Shown: positions 6,728-15,259 of the stretch, in pieces
Position numbering within the stretch: position 1 is the stretch's first letter
Layout: every line of letters begins with the position of its first letter
From: JAHELQ01 sp965603365
GTDB lineage: Bacteria > Acidobacteriota > Aminicenantia > UBA2199
Direction: 5' to 3'
NCBI GenBank assembly: GCA_965603365.1
Contig: CBFDCR010000095.1
Coordinates: forward strand, 1 to 18,576
DNA length: 18,576 nucleotides
The notes under the pieces: generated by a model
Databases searched by the model: none
Told to the model about the DNA's origin: nothing
The model's input: the letters and a program-made list of their open reading frames with translations, nothing else
Position numbers and translations under genes: made by a program

Positions 6728-8962
6728 ATGGGTCAGAGTAACAGGTGCTTTATTATCGGGCAGGCCGGCGCATTAACAATTATTTCATTATGGATGTTCG
6801 CCGTAATCGGTTTTGGACAAAACACTTCAACTATTCCGCTGGGCCAGGGGGGAAGCGAATCCCAACAAGAGATACGAATCGGCCTCCTCTATATCAACAC
6901 GCCCACCGGAGTCTCACATAAAGCGGGCATTGAAGAGGCCCTCAAAGAGAGGGGAAACAGCCGTCAATCTCCCCGGTTGAGACTAATCTCCCTTCCCTAC
7001 GTCAATCAAAACGACGGATTCAAATTACTAACGCAAAAAATCCGCAACAACGAGGTCGATATTATACTGGGCCCCACAGAGAGCGATATATTCGTGCGGG
7101 CCATTGAGATTAAGGAAGAATTGTCCACATACCAGATACCGGTCATCTCGGGCCTGGTGACCGCAAAGGAAGGAAACAAAGAAGATGGCTGGTTCTTCCG
7201 GGTGAACGTCGAGGTGACCCGCCGGGTCCAGACTATCTTCGATTTTCTAAACAAGTACTGGATCGGCTCCATTGCGGTGATTTATGCCGATACCGAATTC
7301 GGCCGGCGGGCCCAACGGGCCTTCCAGAAAGAGTTGGCATCAAGCGGCCAAAATCGTCATTTCATGTCTCTACTCTATGAAGATCCCCCCAATCCTCGTG
7401 AACAACTGCGAAAAATAATCGCTAACCGCTTCGATGCGGTCGGTTTTTTTGGAGAACGGGAAGAGATCGTACAAATCTATAAACAGCTCCTGACCATGAA
7501 AAATTCGGGGATACCCTATGGCCCTATCCTCTTCACCATTCTGGACATACGCCAGATTGCCGACCAGATGGACGATGTCTACTTCGTTTCATTGACCAAT
7601 AATAAGCGAGATGCCTCTGCTGGCGAGTCCGATGAATGGGACGAGGTCAAGGCTCTGGGGTACGACCTCGGCATTCTGGTTCTACACGTTTTAAAAGATA
7701 TCGAGGCGGCGGCTAAACCCTTCACCCCGGCTTTGCGTCTGAAATTTAGAAAACAATTGTGTACCATCTTGAATCGCTGCGCCCATTTAGATGGTTCCCG
7801 AACAGACATGGCCTTCGTCTGTTCCGAAAATACAACTATCCCATGGGTATTTCACCTAAAAGACGGGGAGGTCAAACCGGTTCCCTTAACCAGGGTAGTG
7901 AACTGGTGGGAAAAACTTCTCCATAAAATAGGATTGATCTTCGCCGTTTATGGAGCCTGGATCTACATCAGCCTGATTGTTATTTTTATCATCACCTATC
8001 TGATCAGCTATACCGAATTTCGGCGCTTATTCCCGGTTAAACATATTAAAATTTATAAGAGCAAAATCTTTTTCCTTCTTATCACCGGCCATTTCATTAT
8101 GGTTATAACGCTTTACATTTTTTTATCGGAAACCCGGCGGATTCATTACCATGATATACTCATGGTGATGATTATCAGCATCACGCCGTCCGCCCTATTG
8201 CGGACGACGTTTTTTGAGACCCGCTACGGCAAGGCAATCGGTTTAGAACGAATCTACAAAAGCTTGATGGCCTGGGTAGAGGAGAAGATCATGCGCTCCC
8301 GCTACCGTGAACTGGAGTCCTTGACCAATGTGATCGCCTACAATAACTCGGAGGACTCCATTCGCCGGGCGCTGCTGCAAATATACCGAAATCATCCTTC
8401 CTCGATCAAACGTTCGAAGCTGATTCAAAAGATGGAAGAGGACATGGAAAATGAGCCCAGATACCTGGATCGTCGACGCATCGGCGCCCAACTCTTAATG
8501 CGCCAGTTTACCAAAGAAGAACTGAAAGGCGAAGGATTCGTGCCCCAGAACTGGGACTACGACAATCCGATCGATCCTAAGATCATAATCCGCAAGGCAG
8601 CCAAATATTGCGCCCGGTATCCTGAAAAGGTCAAAACCATCGACAAGTTATTGGCTAAACAACTGAAACTATTGAAAAAAACCAACAGGAGGAGGTACGA
8701 AGAATTACAGGGATTCATGAATAAAGAACTGGATGTCGTTTTGTCTGTCGAAGGCCGGCTGGTCGTTAAGCTGCGCATCCTGCTGGTTCTGGTGGGATTT
8801 AAGATTGAGTGGTTTATCGAAAACAACCTATTGAAGAGTGAGGATCTGGAAAACGAGAAAAAGAGGCTCAGAGAAGAGATCAACAGACAGCAGTGGCGCT
8901 ACCGCCTCAGATTTTTAAGGCCCAAAAGAAGAAAATCTGAACAAGAAGAGCAAGATATTTAA
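6728..8962 (+). CDS. Receptor-like membrane protein: periplasmic-binding domain, three TM helices, novel cytoplasmic domain
   Basis: I do not recognise the whole 744-residue protein. A signal or anchor helix (~9-29) is followed by a type-1 periplasmic-binding fold (~48-375) like ABC branched-chain amino-acid receptors: EIRIGLLYI, VDIILGPTESD, IPVISG, then IAVIYADTEFGRRAQRAF. Three hydrophobic helices follow (~401-425, 447-467, 476-497), which places residues 498-744 in the cytoplasm. That tail is highly charged and helical. It has two similar segments, RRALLQIYRNHP (~547) and RKAAKYCARYP (~623), which suggest helical repeats. I see no kinase, GGDEF, HAMP, chemotaxis or DNA-binding motif. A solute sensor with an unknown output is the likeliest reading; a transporter-associated receptor is an alternative. 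GAGGGGG five bases before ATG fixes the start. The efflux operon begins 105 bases downstream, so a functional link is possible but unproven. Confidence 0.75.
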   Translation: MGQSNRCFIIGQAGALTIISLWMFAVIGFGQNTSTIPLGQGGSESQQEIRIGLLYINTPTGVSHKAGIEEALKERGNSRQSPRLRLISLPYVNQNDGFKLLTQKIRNNEVDIILGPTESDIFVRAIEIKEELSTYQIPVISGLVTAKEGNKEDGWFFRVNVEVTRRVQTIFDFLNKYWIGSIAVIYADTEFGRRAQRAFQKELASSGQNRHFMSLLYEDPPNPREQLRKIIANRFDAVGFFGEREEIVQIYKQLLTMKNSGIPYGPILFTILDIRQIADQMDDVYFVSLTNNKRDASAGESDEWDEVKALGYDLGILVLHVLKDIEAAAKPFTPALRLKFRKQLCTILNRCAHLDGSRTDMAFVCSENTTIPWVFHLKDGEVKPVPLTRVVNWWEKLLHKIGLIFAVYGAWIYISLIVIFIITYLISYTEFRRLFPVKHIKIYKSKIFFLLITGHFIMVITLYIFLSETRRIHYHDILMVMIISITPSALLRTTFFETRYGKAIGLERIYKSLMAWVEEKIMRSRYRELESLTNVIAYNNSEDSIRRALLQIYRNHPSSIKRSKLIQKMEEDMENEPRYLDRRRIGAQLLMRQFTKEELKGEGFVPQNWDYDNPIDPKIIIRKAAKYCARYPEKVKTIDKLLAKQLKLLKKTNRRRYEELQGFMNKELDVVLSVEGRLVVKLRILLVLVGFKIEWFIENNLLKSEDLENEKKRLREEINRQQWRYRLRFLRPKRRKSEQEEQDI

Positions 8963-9067
8963 AAATGCCGGGAAAATATATCATCGTTTTGGTTTCGGCT
9001 GCAAGAAAAGGGGCGGTGGATTGTTTGTATGATTTGAGGAGATTTGATCCTTAGAAGGAGTATAACT

Positions 9068-10390
9068 ATGAAAAGGAAAAAATGGTTAATCCCGGTCCTG
9101 GTAGCGGCGGTAATCTTAGTCCTGGTGTTGGCATTCTTTATTTTTAAGGCCAACGGCAACCACAAGATCTCGTACAAGACGGAAGCCCTCAAGAGGGGAG
9201 ACATCGAGGCCATTGTCAGTACCACCGGCACCGTCAACCCGGTGATGGTCGTCGAGGTGGGCAGCCAGGTGTCCGGCACCATCTCCAGAATGTACGTGGA
9301 CTACAATTCCCCGGTCAAAGAGGGCCAGTTGGTGGCCGAGATCGATCCCTCCCAGATCATGACCCGGATCAAACAGAACGAGGCCAATTATGAAAGCGCC
9401 AGGGCATCCCTGGAAAAGGCAAAGGTATCCCTCCAGAACAGCCAGAGGCAGTATGAGCGGGCACTGGAACTCTTCAAGAAGGAGTTGATCTCCTTCGAGG
9501 AAAAAGAGAGCTCGGAGGCCCAGTACCTGACCGCCAGGGCCGAGGTCCAGGCCTCCGACGCCCGGCTGCTGCAGGCCAGATCCCAATTGGACTCCTCGAA
9601 GGTGGACCTGGACTATACGGTAATCAAATCACCCATCGACGGGGTGGTGATCTCCAGGAACGTGAATGTGGGCCAGACCGTGGCCGCCAGCTTCCAGGCA
9701 CCGGTACTCTTTGAAATCGCCAACGACTTAAGCAAGATGCAGGTAGAGTGCAGCATCGACGAGGCGGATATCGGTAAAATAAAGGAGGGGCAGGATGTCC
9801 GGTTCACGGTGGATGCCTTCCCGGAGGAAAAATTCACCGGCCAGGTGACCCAGGTGCGCTACTCCCCCGAAGTGATCCAGAATGTGGTTACCTATACCAC
9901 CATCGTGGCGGTGGATAACCCACAATTGAAGCTGCGGCCCGGCATGACCGCCACCGCCTCCATCGTCGCCGGCAAAGCCGATAATGTCCTGTCGGTACCC
10001 AACGCCGCCCTGCGCTTTACCCCCCAATTATCCCCCGAAGAGATGGCCAAAATCATGAGCCGGCTTAGAGAGGAGATGATGCAGAGAAGAGGCGGGCGAC
10101 CGATGTCCGGTGGCGGCCAGGTGGCGCCGGCCGGCAGAGAGCCGGGGGCAAGAGACGGGCAGAGACCGGGCTTTTCAAACATGCCCCGGGTATGGGTACT
10201 GGATGAGAAGGGTCAGATCAGCCCGTTCTTTATCAGTACCGGCGTCACCGACGACAGTTTCACCGAGGTGGTGGGGGGCCGCCTGGAAGAGGGACAACTG
10301 GTCATTACCGGCATCTCCTCGGGAGAAAATAGCCCGGGGGGCTCCAATATGGATCAGATGAGACGGGCCATGCGCATGTTTCGCGGCTAA
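9068..10390 (+). CDS. macA: MacA-like periplasmic adaptor (HlyD/RND membrane fusion protein) of an efflux pump
   Basis: This adaptor bridges the inner-membrane ABC transporter and the outer-membrane channel. The chosen ATG at 9068 has AAGGAG (9055-9060) seven bases upstream, and it gives 440 residues; an earlier TTG at 9044 has no such support. A transmembrane anchor (~6-27) is followed by the first lipoyl half (~45-95), an alpha-helical hairpin (~98-178), the second lipoyl half (SPIDGVVISRNVNVGQTV) and beta-barrel and membrane-proximal regions (LRPGMTATASIV). An unusual Gly/Arg/Pro-rich insertion at ~321-371 interrupts the membrane-proximal domain before PRVWVLDEKG. The three genes downstream (gaps 39, 18 and 18 bases) complete the pump. 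Substrate is unknown: MacA-type pumps export macrolides, peptides, lipids or siderophores. Confidence 0.9.
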   Translation: MKRKKWLIPVLVAAVILVLVLAFFIFKANGNHKISYKTEALKRGDIEAIVSTTGTVNPVMVVEVGSQVSGTISRMYVDYNSPVKEGQLVAEIDPSQIMTRIKQNEANYESARASLEKAKVSLQNSQRQYERALELFKKELISFEEKESSEAQYLTARAEVQASDARLLQARSQLDSSKVDLDYTVIKSPIDGVVISRNVNVGQTVAASFQAPVLFEIANDLSKMQVECSIDEADIGKIKEGQDVRFTVDAFPEEKFTGQVTQVRYSPEVIQNVVTYTTIVAVDNPQLKLRPGMTATASIVAGKADNVLSVPNAALRFTPQLSPEEMAKIMSRLREEMMQRRGGRPMSGGGQVAPAGREPGARDGQRPGFSNMPRVWVLDEKGQISPFFISTGVTDDSFTEVVGGRLEEGQLVITGISSGENSPGGSNMDQMRRAMRMFRG

Positions 10391-10429
10391 TCCCGGCCAG
10401 TCAAGAGAAAAAAAATAAGGACTGAGAAA

Positions 10430-11119
10430 ATGGACAAACCGTTAATTTTACTCAACCACCTCTCCCGCACCTACCGGGTCGGCCAATCCCGGGTCAAGGC
10501 CCTGCAGGATCTCTCCTATACCATCCATCGGGGCGACTTCGTGGCGGTGATGGGCCCGTCGGGATCGGGAAAATCGACCCTGATGAATATTCTCGGCTGC
10601 CTGGACAAGCCCAGCGCCGGACAATACTACCTGGAAGACCAGGAAGTGTCCACCCTGGATAAAGATCAACTGGCCCACCTGAGAAACTGGAAGATCGGTT
10701 TCGTGTTCCAGAGTTTCAACCTGCTGGCCCGCACCACCGCCCTGGAAAATACCGAACTCCCCCTCCTCTACGCCAATGTCCCCCGGAAGCAGGCCAGGGA
10801 GATGTCCGCGGCCGCGCTCGTCTCCGTCGGCCTCAAAGGCCGCGAGCTGCACCGGCCCAACGAATTATCCGGCGGCGAGATGCAGCGGGTGGCCATTGCC
10901 CGGGCCCTGGTCAATAACCCGTCGCTGCTGCTGGCGGATGAGCCGACCGGCAACCTGGACACCAGGACCGGCAACGAGGTGATGGAGATCTTTTCCCATT
11001 TGAATAAAGAGAAGAGCATCACCATTGTCCTGGTGACCCATGAACCCGAGCTGGCCCAATATGCCGGCCGCTGCATTCACCTCAGGGACGGCCAGCTCGT
11101 CAAAGAGGAATCCAACTAA
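10430..11119 (+). CDS. ABC transporter ATP-binding protein, MacB/LolD type
   Basis: This 229-residue cytoplasmic ATPase would power the adjacent FtsX-type permease. Every nucleotide-binding motif is intact: Walker A GPSGSGKST (42-50), Q-loop Gln94 in VFQSFNLL, signature LSGGEMQ (146-152), Walker B LLLADEP (166-172), D-loop around Asp177 and switch His204 in LVTHEP. These are typical of the MacB/LolD/FtsE class. In E. coli MacB the ATPase is fused to the permease, whereas here it is a separate gene. TAAGGA at 10416-10421 supports the ATG at 10430. The gene lies 39 bases after macA and 18 bases before the permease, so the operon assignment is strong. Confidence 0.95.
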   Translation: MDKPLILLNHLSRTYRVGQSRVKALQDLSYTIHRGDFVAVMGPSGSGKSTLMNILGCLDKPSAGQYYLEDQEVSTLDKDQLAHLRNWKIGFVFQSFNLLARTTALENTELPLLYANVPRKQAREMSAAALVSVGLKGRELHRPNELSGGEMQRVAIARALVNNPSLLLADEPTGNLDTRTGNEVMEIFSHLNKEKSITIVLVTHEPELAQYAGRCIHLRDGQLVKEESN

Positions 11120-11137
11120 GAAGGTAAGGAGATAAAC

Positions 11138-12355
11138 ATGAAATTAGCCACAACCGTTCAGCTTTCCCTCAATGCCTTAAATCGAAATAAAATGCGTTCC
11201 TTCCTGACCGCCTTGGGGATCATTATCGGCGTGGGGGCGGTGATTGCCATGGTCAGCATCGGTGAGGGCGCCAAGAGGGAGGTGGAAACCCGCTTCGAGT
11301 CCATGGGCACCAACCTGCTCTTTGTCCGCCCCGGCAGTCAATCCTTCCGGGGTCGCCACAGCGGTGCCGGTTCCTACACCAACCTGACGGTAGAGGATGC
11401 CCAGGCCATCGCCCAGAAATGCGACGCAGTCCAATATGTCTCCCCCTCGGCCTCCACCCGGGCCCAGGTGGTCTACGGCAGCAAAAACTGGAACACCAGC
11501 ATCCAGGGAGCGGGAGAGCATTATCCCCAGATCCGGCAGTGGGAGATAGAAGACGGCACCTTCTTTGATGCCCACCAGGTGCGGGCCAGCGCCAAGGTGT
11601 GTGTGCTGGGCGGCGAGGTCAACACCAACCTCTTTGAAGGGGATGACGCGGTGGGCAAGATCATCCGCATCAACAAGATTCCCTTCCGGGTGATCGGGGT
11701 ACTGAAAGCCAAGGGGGAATCCGGCGGCTGGTTTAACCAGGACGATATGATCGCCGTCCCCTATACCACGGTCCAGAAGAGACTGATGGGCATTACCTAC
11801 ATCCAGTCTATCGATGTGTCGGCGGTATCGGCCGACAGGACCCAGGAAGCCAGCCAACAGATTGAAAACATCCTGAGGATTCGCCATAGAATCGCCCCCG
11901 GCGCCGAGGACGACTTCAATGTCCGGGACATGACCGAAATCGCCGAAGGCGCCGCCGCCTCGACAGGCATCCTGACCAACATGCTGGGCGGCATCGCCCT
12001 CGTCTCCCTACTGGTGGGCGGCATCGGCATCATGAATATCATGTTGGTATCGGTGACCGAACGGATACGGGAGATCGGTATCCGCATGTCGGTGGGAGCC
12101 CGGGAAAAGGACATCCTGCTGCAATTTCTGACCGAGGCCATTGTCCTCAGCCTCATGGGCGGTATCGTGGGCATCGGTGCGGGAATAATATCTTCAAAAT
12201 TAATTTCCCACCTGGCCGGCTGGCAGACCCTGATTTCACCGCTGTCCATTTTCCTGGCCTTTATTTTTTCGGCCTCCGTAGGTGTGTTTTTCGGGTTTTA
12301 TCCGGCCCGCAAGGCCTCAAGACTTGACCCGATTGAAGCTTTACGGTATGAATAG
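11138..12355 (+). CDS. macB: MacB-type ABC permease (MacB periplasmic core plus FtsX domain)
   Basis: This is the inner-membrane subunit of a mechanotransmission-type ABC transporter, which pushes periplasmic substrate through the TolC channel rather than across the inner membrane. The 405 residues have the classic layout: TM1 (~19-43, FLTALGIIIGVGAVIAMVSIG), a periplasmic core from ~45 to 275 with TNLLFVRPG, then the FtsX block with TM2 (~277-303), TM3 (~327-352) and TM4 (~366-390). The conserved SVTERIREIGIRMSVGA and the closing YPARKASRLDPIEALRYE are hallmarks of the family. AAGGAG lies six bases before the ATG. Length is normal for the split (ATPase-less) form. It is flanked by its ATPase and by tolC with 18-base gaps. 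Confidence 0.95.
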   Translation: MKLATTVQLSLNALNRNKMRSFLTALGIIIGVGAVIAMVSIGEGAKREVETRFESMGTNLLFVRPGSQSFRGRHSGAGSYTNLTVEDAQAIAQKCDAVQYVSPSASTRAQVVYGSKNWNTSIQGAGEHYPQIRQWEIEDGTFFDAHQVRASAKVCVLGGEVNTNLFEGDDAVGKIIRINKIPFRVIGVLKAKGESGGWFNQDDMIAVPYTTVQKRLMGITYIQSIDVSAVSADRTQEASQQIENILRIRHRIAPGAEDDFNVRDMTEIAEGAAASTGILTNMLGGIALVSLLVGGIGIMNIMLVSVTERIREIGIRMSVGAREKDILLQFLTEAIVLSLMGGIVGIGAGIISSKLISHLAGWQTLISPLSIFLAFIFSASVGVFFGFYPARKASRLDPIEALRYE

Positions 12356-12373
12356 ACCATAAGGAGATTCAAC

Positions 12374-13936
12374 ATGTTTCATAAAGGATTGATTAAATAT
12401 TTCGCCGGCATCATCTGCCTCCTCCTCTTGACCCTGGGCGCACCGGCTCAAGGGCAGGACGATTCCATATCCCTCTCCCTCGAAGATTGCATCCTGAGGG
12501 CAATGGAACATAACCTGAATATCAAGATCGAGGTGCTAAACCCGGAGCTTTCGGCCCTCTCCGTATCCCGGGCCAGGGAAAAATTCCTGCCGGAGTTATC
12601 GTTTTCATTTAACAAAAGAAGTACGGAGAGCGCCTCCTATTCCTTCCTGGACGCCGCCGATCAGGTGGAGACCCAGTACCAGAGTTACTCGGCAGGGGTC
12701 AGCCAATTGCTGCCCAGCGGCGGTACGGTATCGGTTTCCTTAGAGAATGCCGAAAATGATACCAACCGCAGCTTCCAGACCATCAACCCCAGGTACGACA
12801 CCACCCTGCAGTTCGACTTTACCCAGCCGCTGCTCAAAAACTTCGGCTTCAGTATCAGCCGTAAAGAGATCATCGTGGCCCAGAATAACCGGGAGATTTC
12901 AAAATCCCGTTTTAAAAGCGTTCTCATGGAGACAGTTTACAGCGTGGAAGAGGCCTATTGGAATCTGGTCTACAGTATCGAATACCTCAAGGTCCAGCAG
13001 CAGTCCCTCAACCTGGCCGAAGAGTTGTTGGCCAAAAATAAAAGGTCGGTGGAGATCGGTACGATGGCCCCCATCGAGATCAAGAGTGCCGCCGCCGAGG
13101 TGGCCACCCGTGAAGCCGACATACTCCAGGCCGAAGCGCTGATTAAGAACTACGAAGACCGTTTGAAGACCATTATCAATTTTAATGCCCAATTGGGCGG
13201 TGAATACAAAAAAATCTTCCCGGTAGACGAACCGGTATTCACTGAGACAAAAATCGATCTCAACCAATCCATTGCCACGGCCATGGAGAACCGGCCGGAC
13301 ATGGAAGAGATCCGGATAGACCAGAAAAACAAGGAAATCGAGCTGAAATATGCCAGAAACCAGCTCCTGCCCGACCTGAACCTGCGGGCCTCTTATTGGA
13401 GCCCGGGAATTTCCGGTACCCAGATTAAATATAAAGATGACAATCCTCTCTCCGGAATCGTGGTGGATACCGTCCCCGGCAAGACCGCTGATGCCCTAAA
13501 AGACGCCTTTAAGTTTTTGTATTCCAACTGGTCGGTGGGGTTAAGCCTGGACATTCCCCTGAGTACGGTCTTTTCCCGTTCCCAGGTGGCAACGGCTAAA
13601 GTCAGCCTGGATCAATCCCGGTTGAGACTGCAAAACCAGGAGCAGCAGGTTGTCCTGGACATCAAAAATGCGGTGCGGGACGTCGAGACCAACTACAAAC
13701 GGGTCCAGGCCTACCGGTTGGCCCGGGAATTGACGGCGGAGAAGTTGAAGGGGGAGGAGGAAAAACTGCGGGTGGGCAAAAGCACCAACTACAATGTACT
13801 CCTTTTCCAGCGGGATCTCGTCAGCGCCCAATCCAACGAGCTAAAGGCCATCATCGACTACAACCTCTCCCGGGCCTACCTACAAAAGGCCCTGGGAACC
13901 AGCCTAAAGGAGAAAAACGTCACCCTCAACGACTAA
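12374..13936 (+). CDS. tolC: TolC-like outer membrane efflux protein
   Basis: This is the outer-membrane exit duct of the pump. The 520-residue protein starts with a signal peptide (about 26 residues, hydrophobic core IICLLLLTLGA, then APAQGQ). It then has the two OEP repeats of the TolC family: SLEDCILRAMEHN at the first helix, SVSRAREKFLPELSFS, and in the second half ATAMENRPDMEEIRI, NQLLPDLNLRASY and a long helical C-terminus with ETNYKRVQAYRLARELT and LLFQRDLVSAQ. These are typical OEP sequence features. AAGGAG at 12361-12366 is seven bases from the ATG and lies just after the permease stop. It is the last gene of the macA operon. No hairpin terminator is found directly after the stop; a weak candidate lies 440 bases on. 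Confidence 0.93.
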   Translation: MFHKGLIKYFAGIICLLLLTLGAPAQGQDDSISLSLEDCILRAMEHNLNIKIEVLNPELSALSVSRAREKFLPELSFSFNKRSTESASYSFLDAADQVETQYQSYSAGVSQLLPSGGTVSVSLENAENDTNRSFQTINPRYDTTLQFDFTQPLLKNFGFSISRKEIIVAQNNREISKSRFKSVLMETVYSVEEAYWNLVYSIEYLKVQQQSLNLAEELLAKNKRSVEIGTMAPIEIKSAAAEVATREADILQAEALIKNYEDRLKTIINFNAQLGGEYKKIFPVDEPVFTETKIDLNQSIATAMENRPDMEEIRIDQKNKEIELKYARNQLLPDLNLRASYWSPGISGTQIKYKDDNPLSGIVVDTVPGKTADALKDAFKFLYSNWSVGLSLDIPLSTVFSRSQVATAKVSLDQSRLRLQNQEQQVVLDIKNAVRDVETNYKRVQAYRLARELTAEKLKGEEEKLRVGKSTNYNVLLFQRDLVSAQSNELKAIIDYNLSRAYLQKALGTSLKEKNVTLND

Positions 13937-13999
13937 CCCCAGACATTCAAAATTCACCTCAGCCCCGGCCACACTCCACAACACCCCACCGCCACACCA

Positions 14000-14287
14000 C
14001 AATATTCCCCCGGTCCCCACGCCATCTTGCCTGTCCCCACGACAGCTTGACGTTACACCGCGACATCTTGCCGTTACAACGCGATATATTTTCGGTCCGG
14101 ACGACATCTTACCGTTACAATACGACATCTTTTCGTTACAATGCGATATATTTTCGGTCCGGACGACATCTTGACGTTACAACACGATATATTTCCGGTC
14201 CCCACGACATCTTTTCGTTACAATACGATATTTTCCCGGTCCGGACGACAGCTCGCCGGTACAATACCCCACTTCGACGTTACCACA
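14000..14287. repeat. Tandem array of fourteen 20/21-bp units of two interchangeable types
   Basis: Fourteen contiguous units fill 288 bases with no spacers. Type A (21 bp) joins CGACATCTT to CGTTACAA plus two variable bases, for example 14061-14081 and 14102-14122. Type B (20 bp) joins CGATATATT to CGGTCC(GG/CC)A, for example 14082-14101 and 14144-14163, which are identical. The order is B B A A B A A B A B A B A A. Unit 14020-14039 is a hybrid with an A-like left half and a B-like right half, so half-modules seem exchangeable. Edge units are degenerate, and decayed copies may extend to about 13979 and 14309. The 20-bp units break any reading frame, so the array is non-coding. The period is close to two helical turns. 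Confidence 0.9.
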
Positions 14288-14378
14288 CCCCATATTGAAG
14301 GCCCCATCACCCACCCCCAGGCAGATTCCCCAAAAATGAGCCACTCACAGATATTGCATAAAGTAACGAAATCATGCC

Positions 14379-14415
14379 CCATGCAGAGTTTTGCATGGAA
14401 TTTTAATTTTTTTAT
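14379..14415 (+). terminator. Possible rho-independent terminator after the efflux operon
   Basis: CCATGCA (14379-14385) and TGCATGG (14392-14398) form a perfect 7-bp stem with loop GAGTTT. It is followed by AATTTTAATTTTTTT on the plus strand. The stem is short and only moderately GC-rich, and it lies about 440 bases from the tolC stop, beyond the repeat array. Confidence 0.45.
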
Positions 14416-14462
14416 AGTATTTAGTGGTGAATGGCATCCAGATCAGAAAAAGATTATGATGT

Positions 14463-14480
14463 TTTTCTCTTGAGAGAAAA
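14463..14480. promoter_or_regulatory. Palindrome upstream of the DUF1579 promoter, possible operator
   Basis: TTTTCTC (14463-14469) and GAGAAAA (14474-14480) are perfect 7-bp inverted arms around TTGA. The palindrome ends 15 bases before the -35 box of the next promoter, a position where a regulator could act. It could also be a weak hairpin of the upstream transcript. Confidence 0.35.
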
Positions 14481-14495
14481 TTATTCATCAATCTG

Positions 14496-14524
14496 TTGAC
14501 TTCAAATCTGGTTTTCTCTAAAAT
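14496..14524 (+). promoter_or_regulatory. Sigma-70-type promoter for the DUF1579 gene
   Basis: TTGACT (14496-14501) and TAAAAT (14519-14524) are separated by 17 bases; each hexamer differs from consensus at one position. Transcription would start near 14531, giving a leader of about 108 bases. That leader contains a short inverted repeat (AAAGCA 14605-14610, TGCTTT 14613-14618) before the ribosome site. Confidence 0.65.
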
Positions 14525-14638
14525 ATTCTCTTATGAAAGGAAAACTTTGCAAAAGGGCATCGAAAGATTAAAGTAACCAGAGGCAGATTTTGAGAATTTT
14601 TTGTAAAGCAACTGCTTTTTAAGTTGATGGAGGTAAAT

Positions 14639-15241
14639 ATGAAGAAAATGATGTTTGGTCTTGTCATGATCGTGTTTTTGTTCGGTTCGATCACTCCGGA
14701 TCTATTGGCCCAGGAAAAACCGATGGATGAGCAGCAGAAAAAGATAATGGAAAAGTGGATGAAGTTCGCCACCCCCGGTGAGCCCCACCGGTTTTTAGAG
14801 AAGCGAGTGGGCGAATGGGACGTGGCCACCAGGATGTGGAGAGGACCCGGTGCTCCCCCCGACGAAAGTACAGGTTCCGCCGTGGGTAAGATGATGCTGG
14901 GGGGTCGTTATCTTAAATTGAAGCACAAGGGGATCGTAAACGGCATGCCTTTTGAGGGCATCAACATCGGCGGATATGACAATCATCTGAAAGAGTTCTT
15001 TTCCACCTGGATCGATAACGTGGGCACCGGCATTATGATCAGCAGAGGCAGCCTCGATCCCACGGGTAAGATTTTGACCGAAGTGGCCGAGGTGGATGAC
15101 TTCATGACCGGCCAGAAAATGAAAACCCGCACTGTAACCACCATGGTCGATCCGGATAAGTTTGTCACGGAGATGTATATGATCAGTCCGGACGGCAAGG
15201 AATTTAAAAGCCTGGAGGTCACCTACACCCGCAAGAAATAG
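14639..15241 (+). CDS. Exported DUF1579 family protein
   Basis: The 200-residue product has a signal peptide (MKKMMFGLVMIVFLFGSI, probable cleavage near LLAQ). A DUF1579 domain follows, recognised from the order FLEKRVGEWDVATRMW, a GGRYLK segment, PFEGINIGGYDN, FFSTWIDNVGTGIM and a C-terminal FVTEMYMISPDGKEFK. DUF1579 proteins are small beta-barrel-like proteins of unknown function, common in acidobacteria, planctomycetes and relatives. The ATG at 14639 is preferred to one at 14624 because GGAGG (14629-14633) lies five bases upstream. It has its own promoter and is not obviously part of the efflux operon. A convergent decayed gene ends 18 bases beyond its stop. Confidence 0.87.
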   Translation: MKKMMFGLVMIVFLFGSITPDLLAQEKPMDEQQKKIMEKWMKFATPGEPHRFLEKRVGEWDVATRMWRGPGAPPDESTGSAVGKMMLGGRYLKLKHKGIVNGMPFEGINIGGYDNHLKEFFSTWIDNVGTGIMISRGSLDPTGKILTEVAEVDDFMTGQKMKTRTVTTMVDPDKFVTEMYMISPDGKEFKSLEVTYTRKK

Positions 15242-15259
15242 AGGGATCTTCAATTACAT

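Noticed and set aside
9044..9067. TTG start for the MacA-like adaptor
   Set aside because: The AAGGAG site at 9055-9060 lies inside this extension and is ideally placed for the ATG at 9068, where the basic N-terminus and anchor helix also begin.
11177..11887. 236-codon minus-strand frame opposite the MacB permease
   Set aside because: Shadow of a clear MacB gene; its composition is unlike a normal protein and it has no promoter or ribosome site.
14000..14287. CRISPR array
   Set aside because: Units abut without unique spacers, are of two alternating types, and no cas gene is near.
14000..14287. Iteron-type replication origin
   Set aside because: Unit length and helical phasing fit iterons, but there is no Rep gene, no adjacent AT-rich unwinding element with DnaA boxes that I can see, and the flanking genes are chromosomal.
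14047..14473. Two overlapping plus-strand frames across the repeat array giving Arg/Tyr-rich heptad-like peptides
   Set aside because: They arise because 21 bp equals seven codons, but the 20-bp units shift the frame at every type-B copy, and neither frame has a ribosome site. They are by-products of the DNA repeat.
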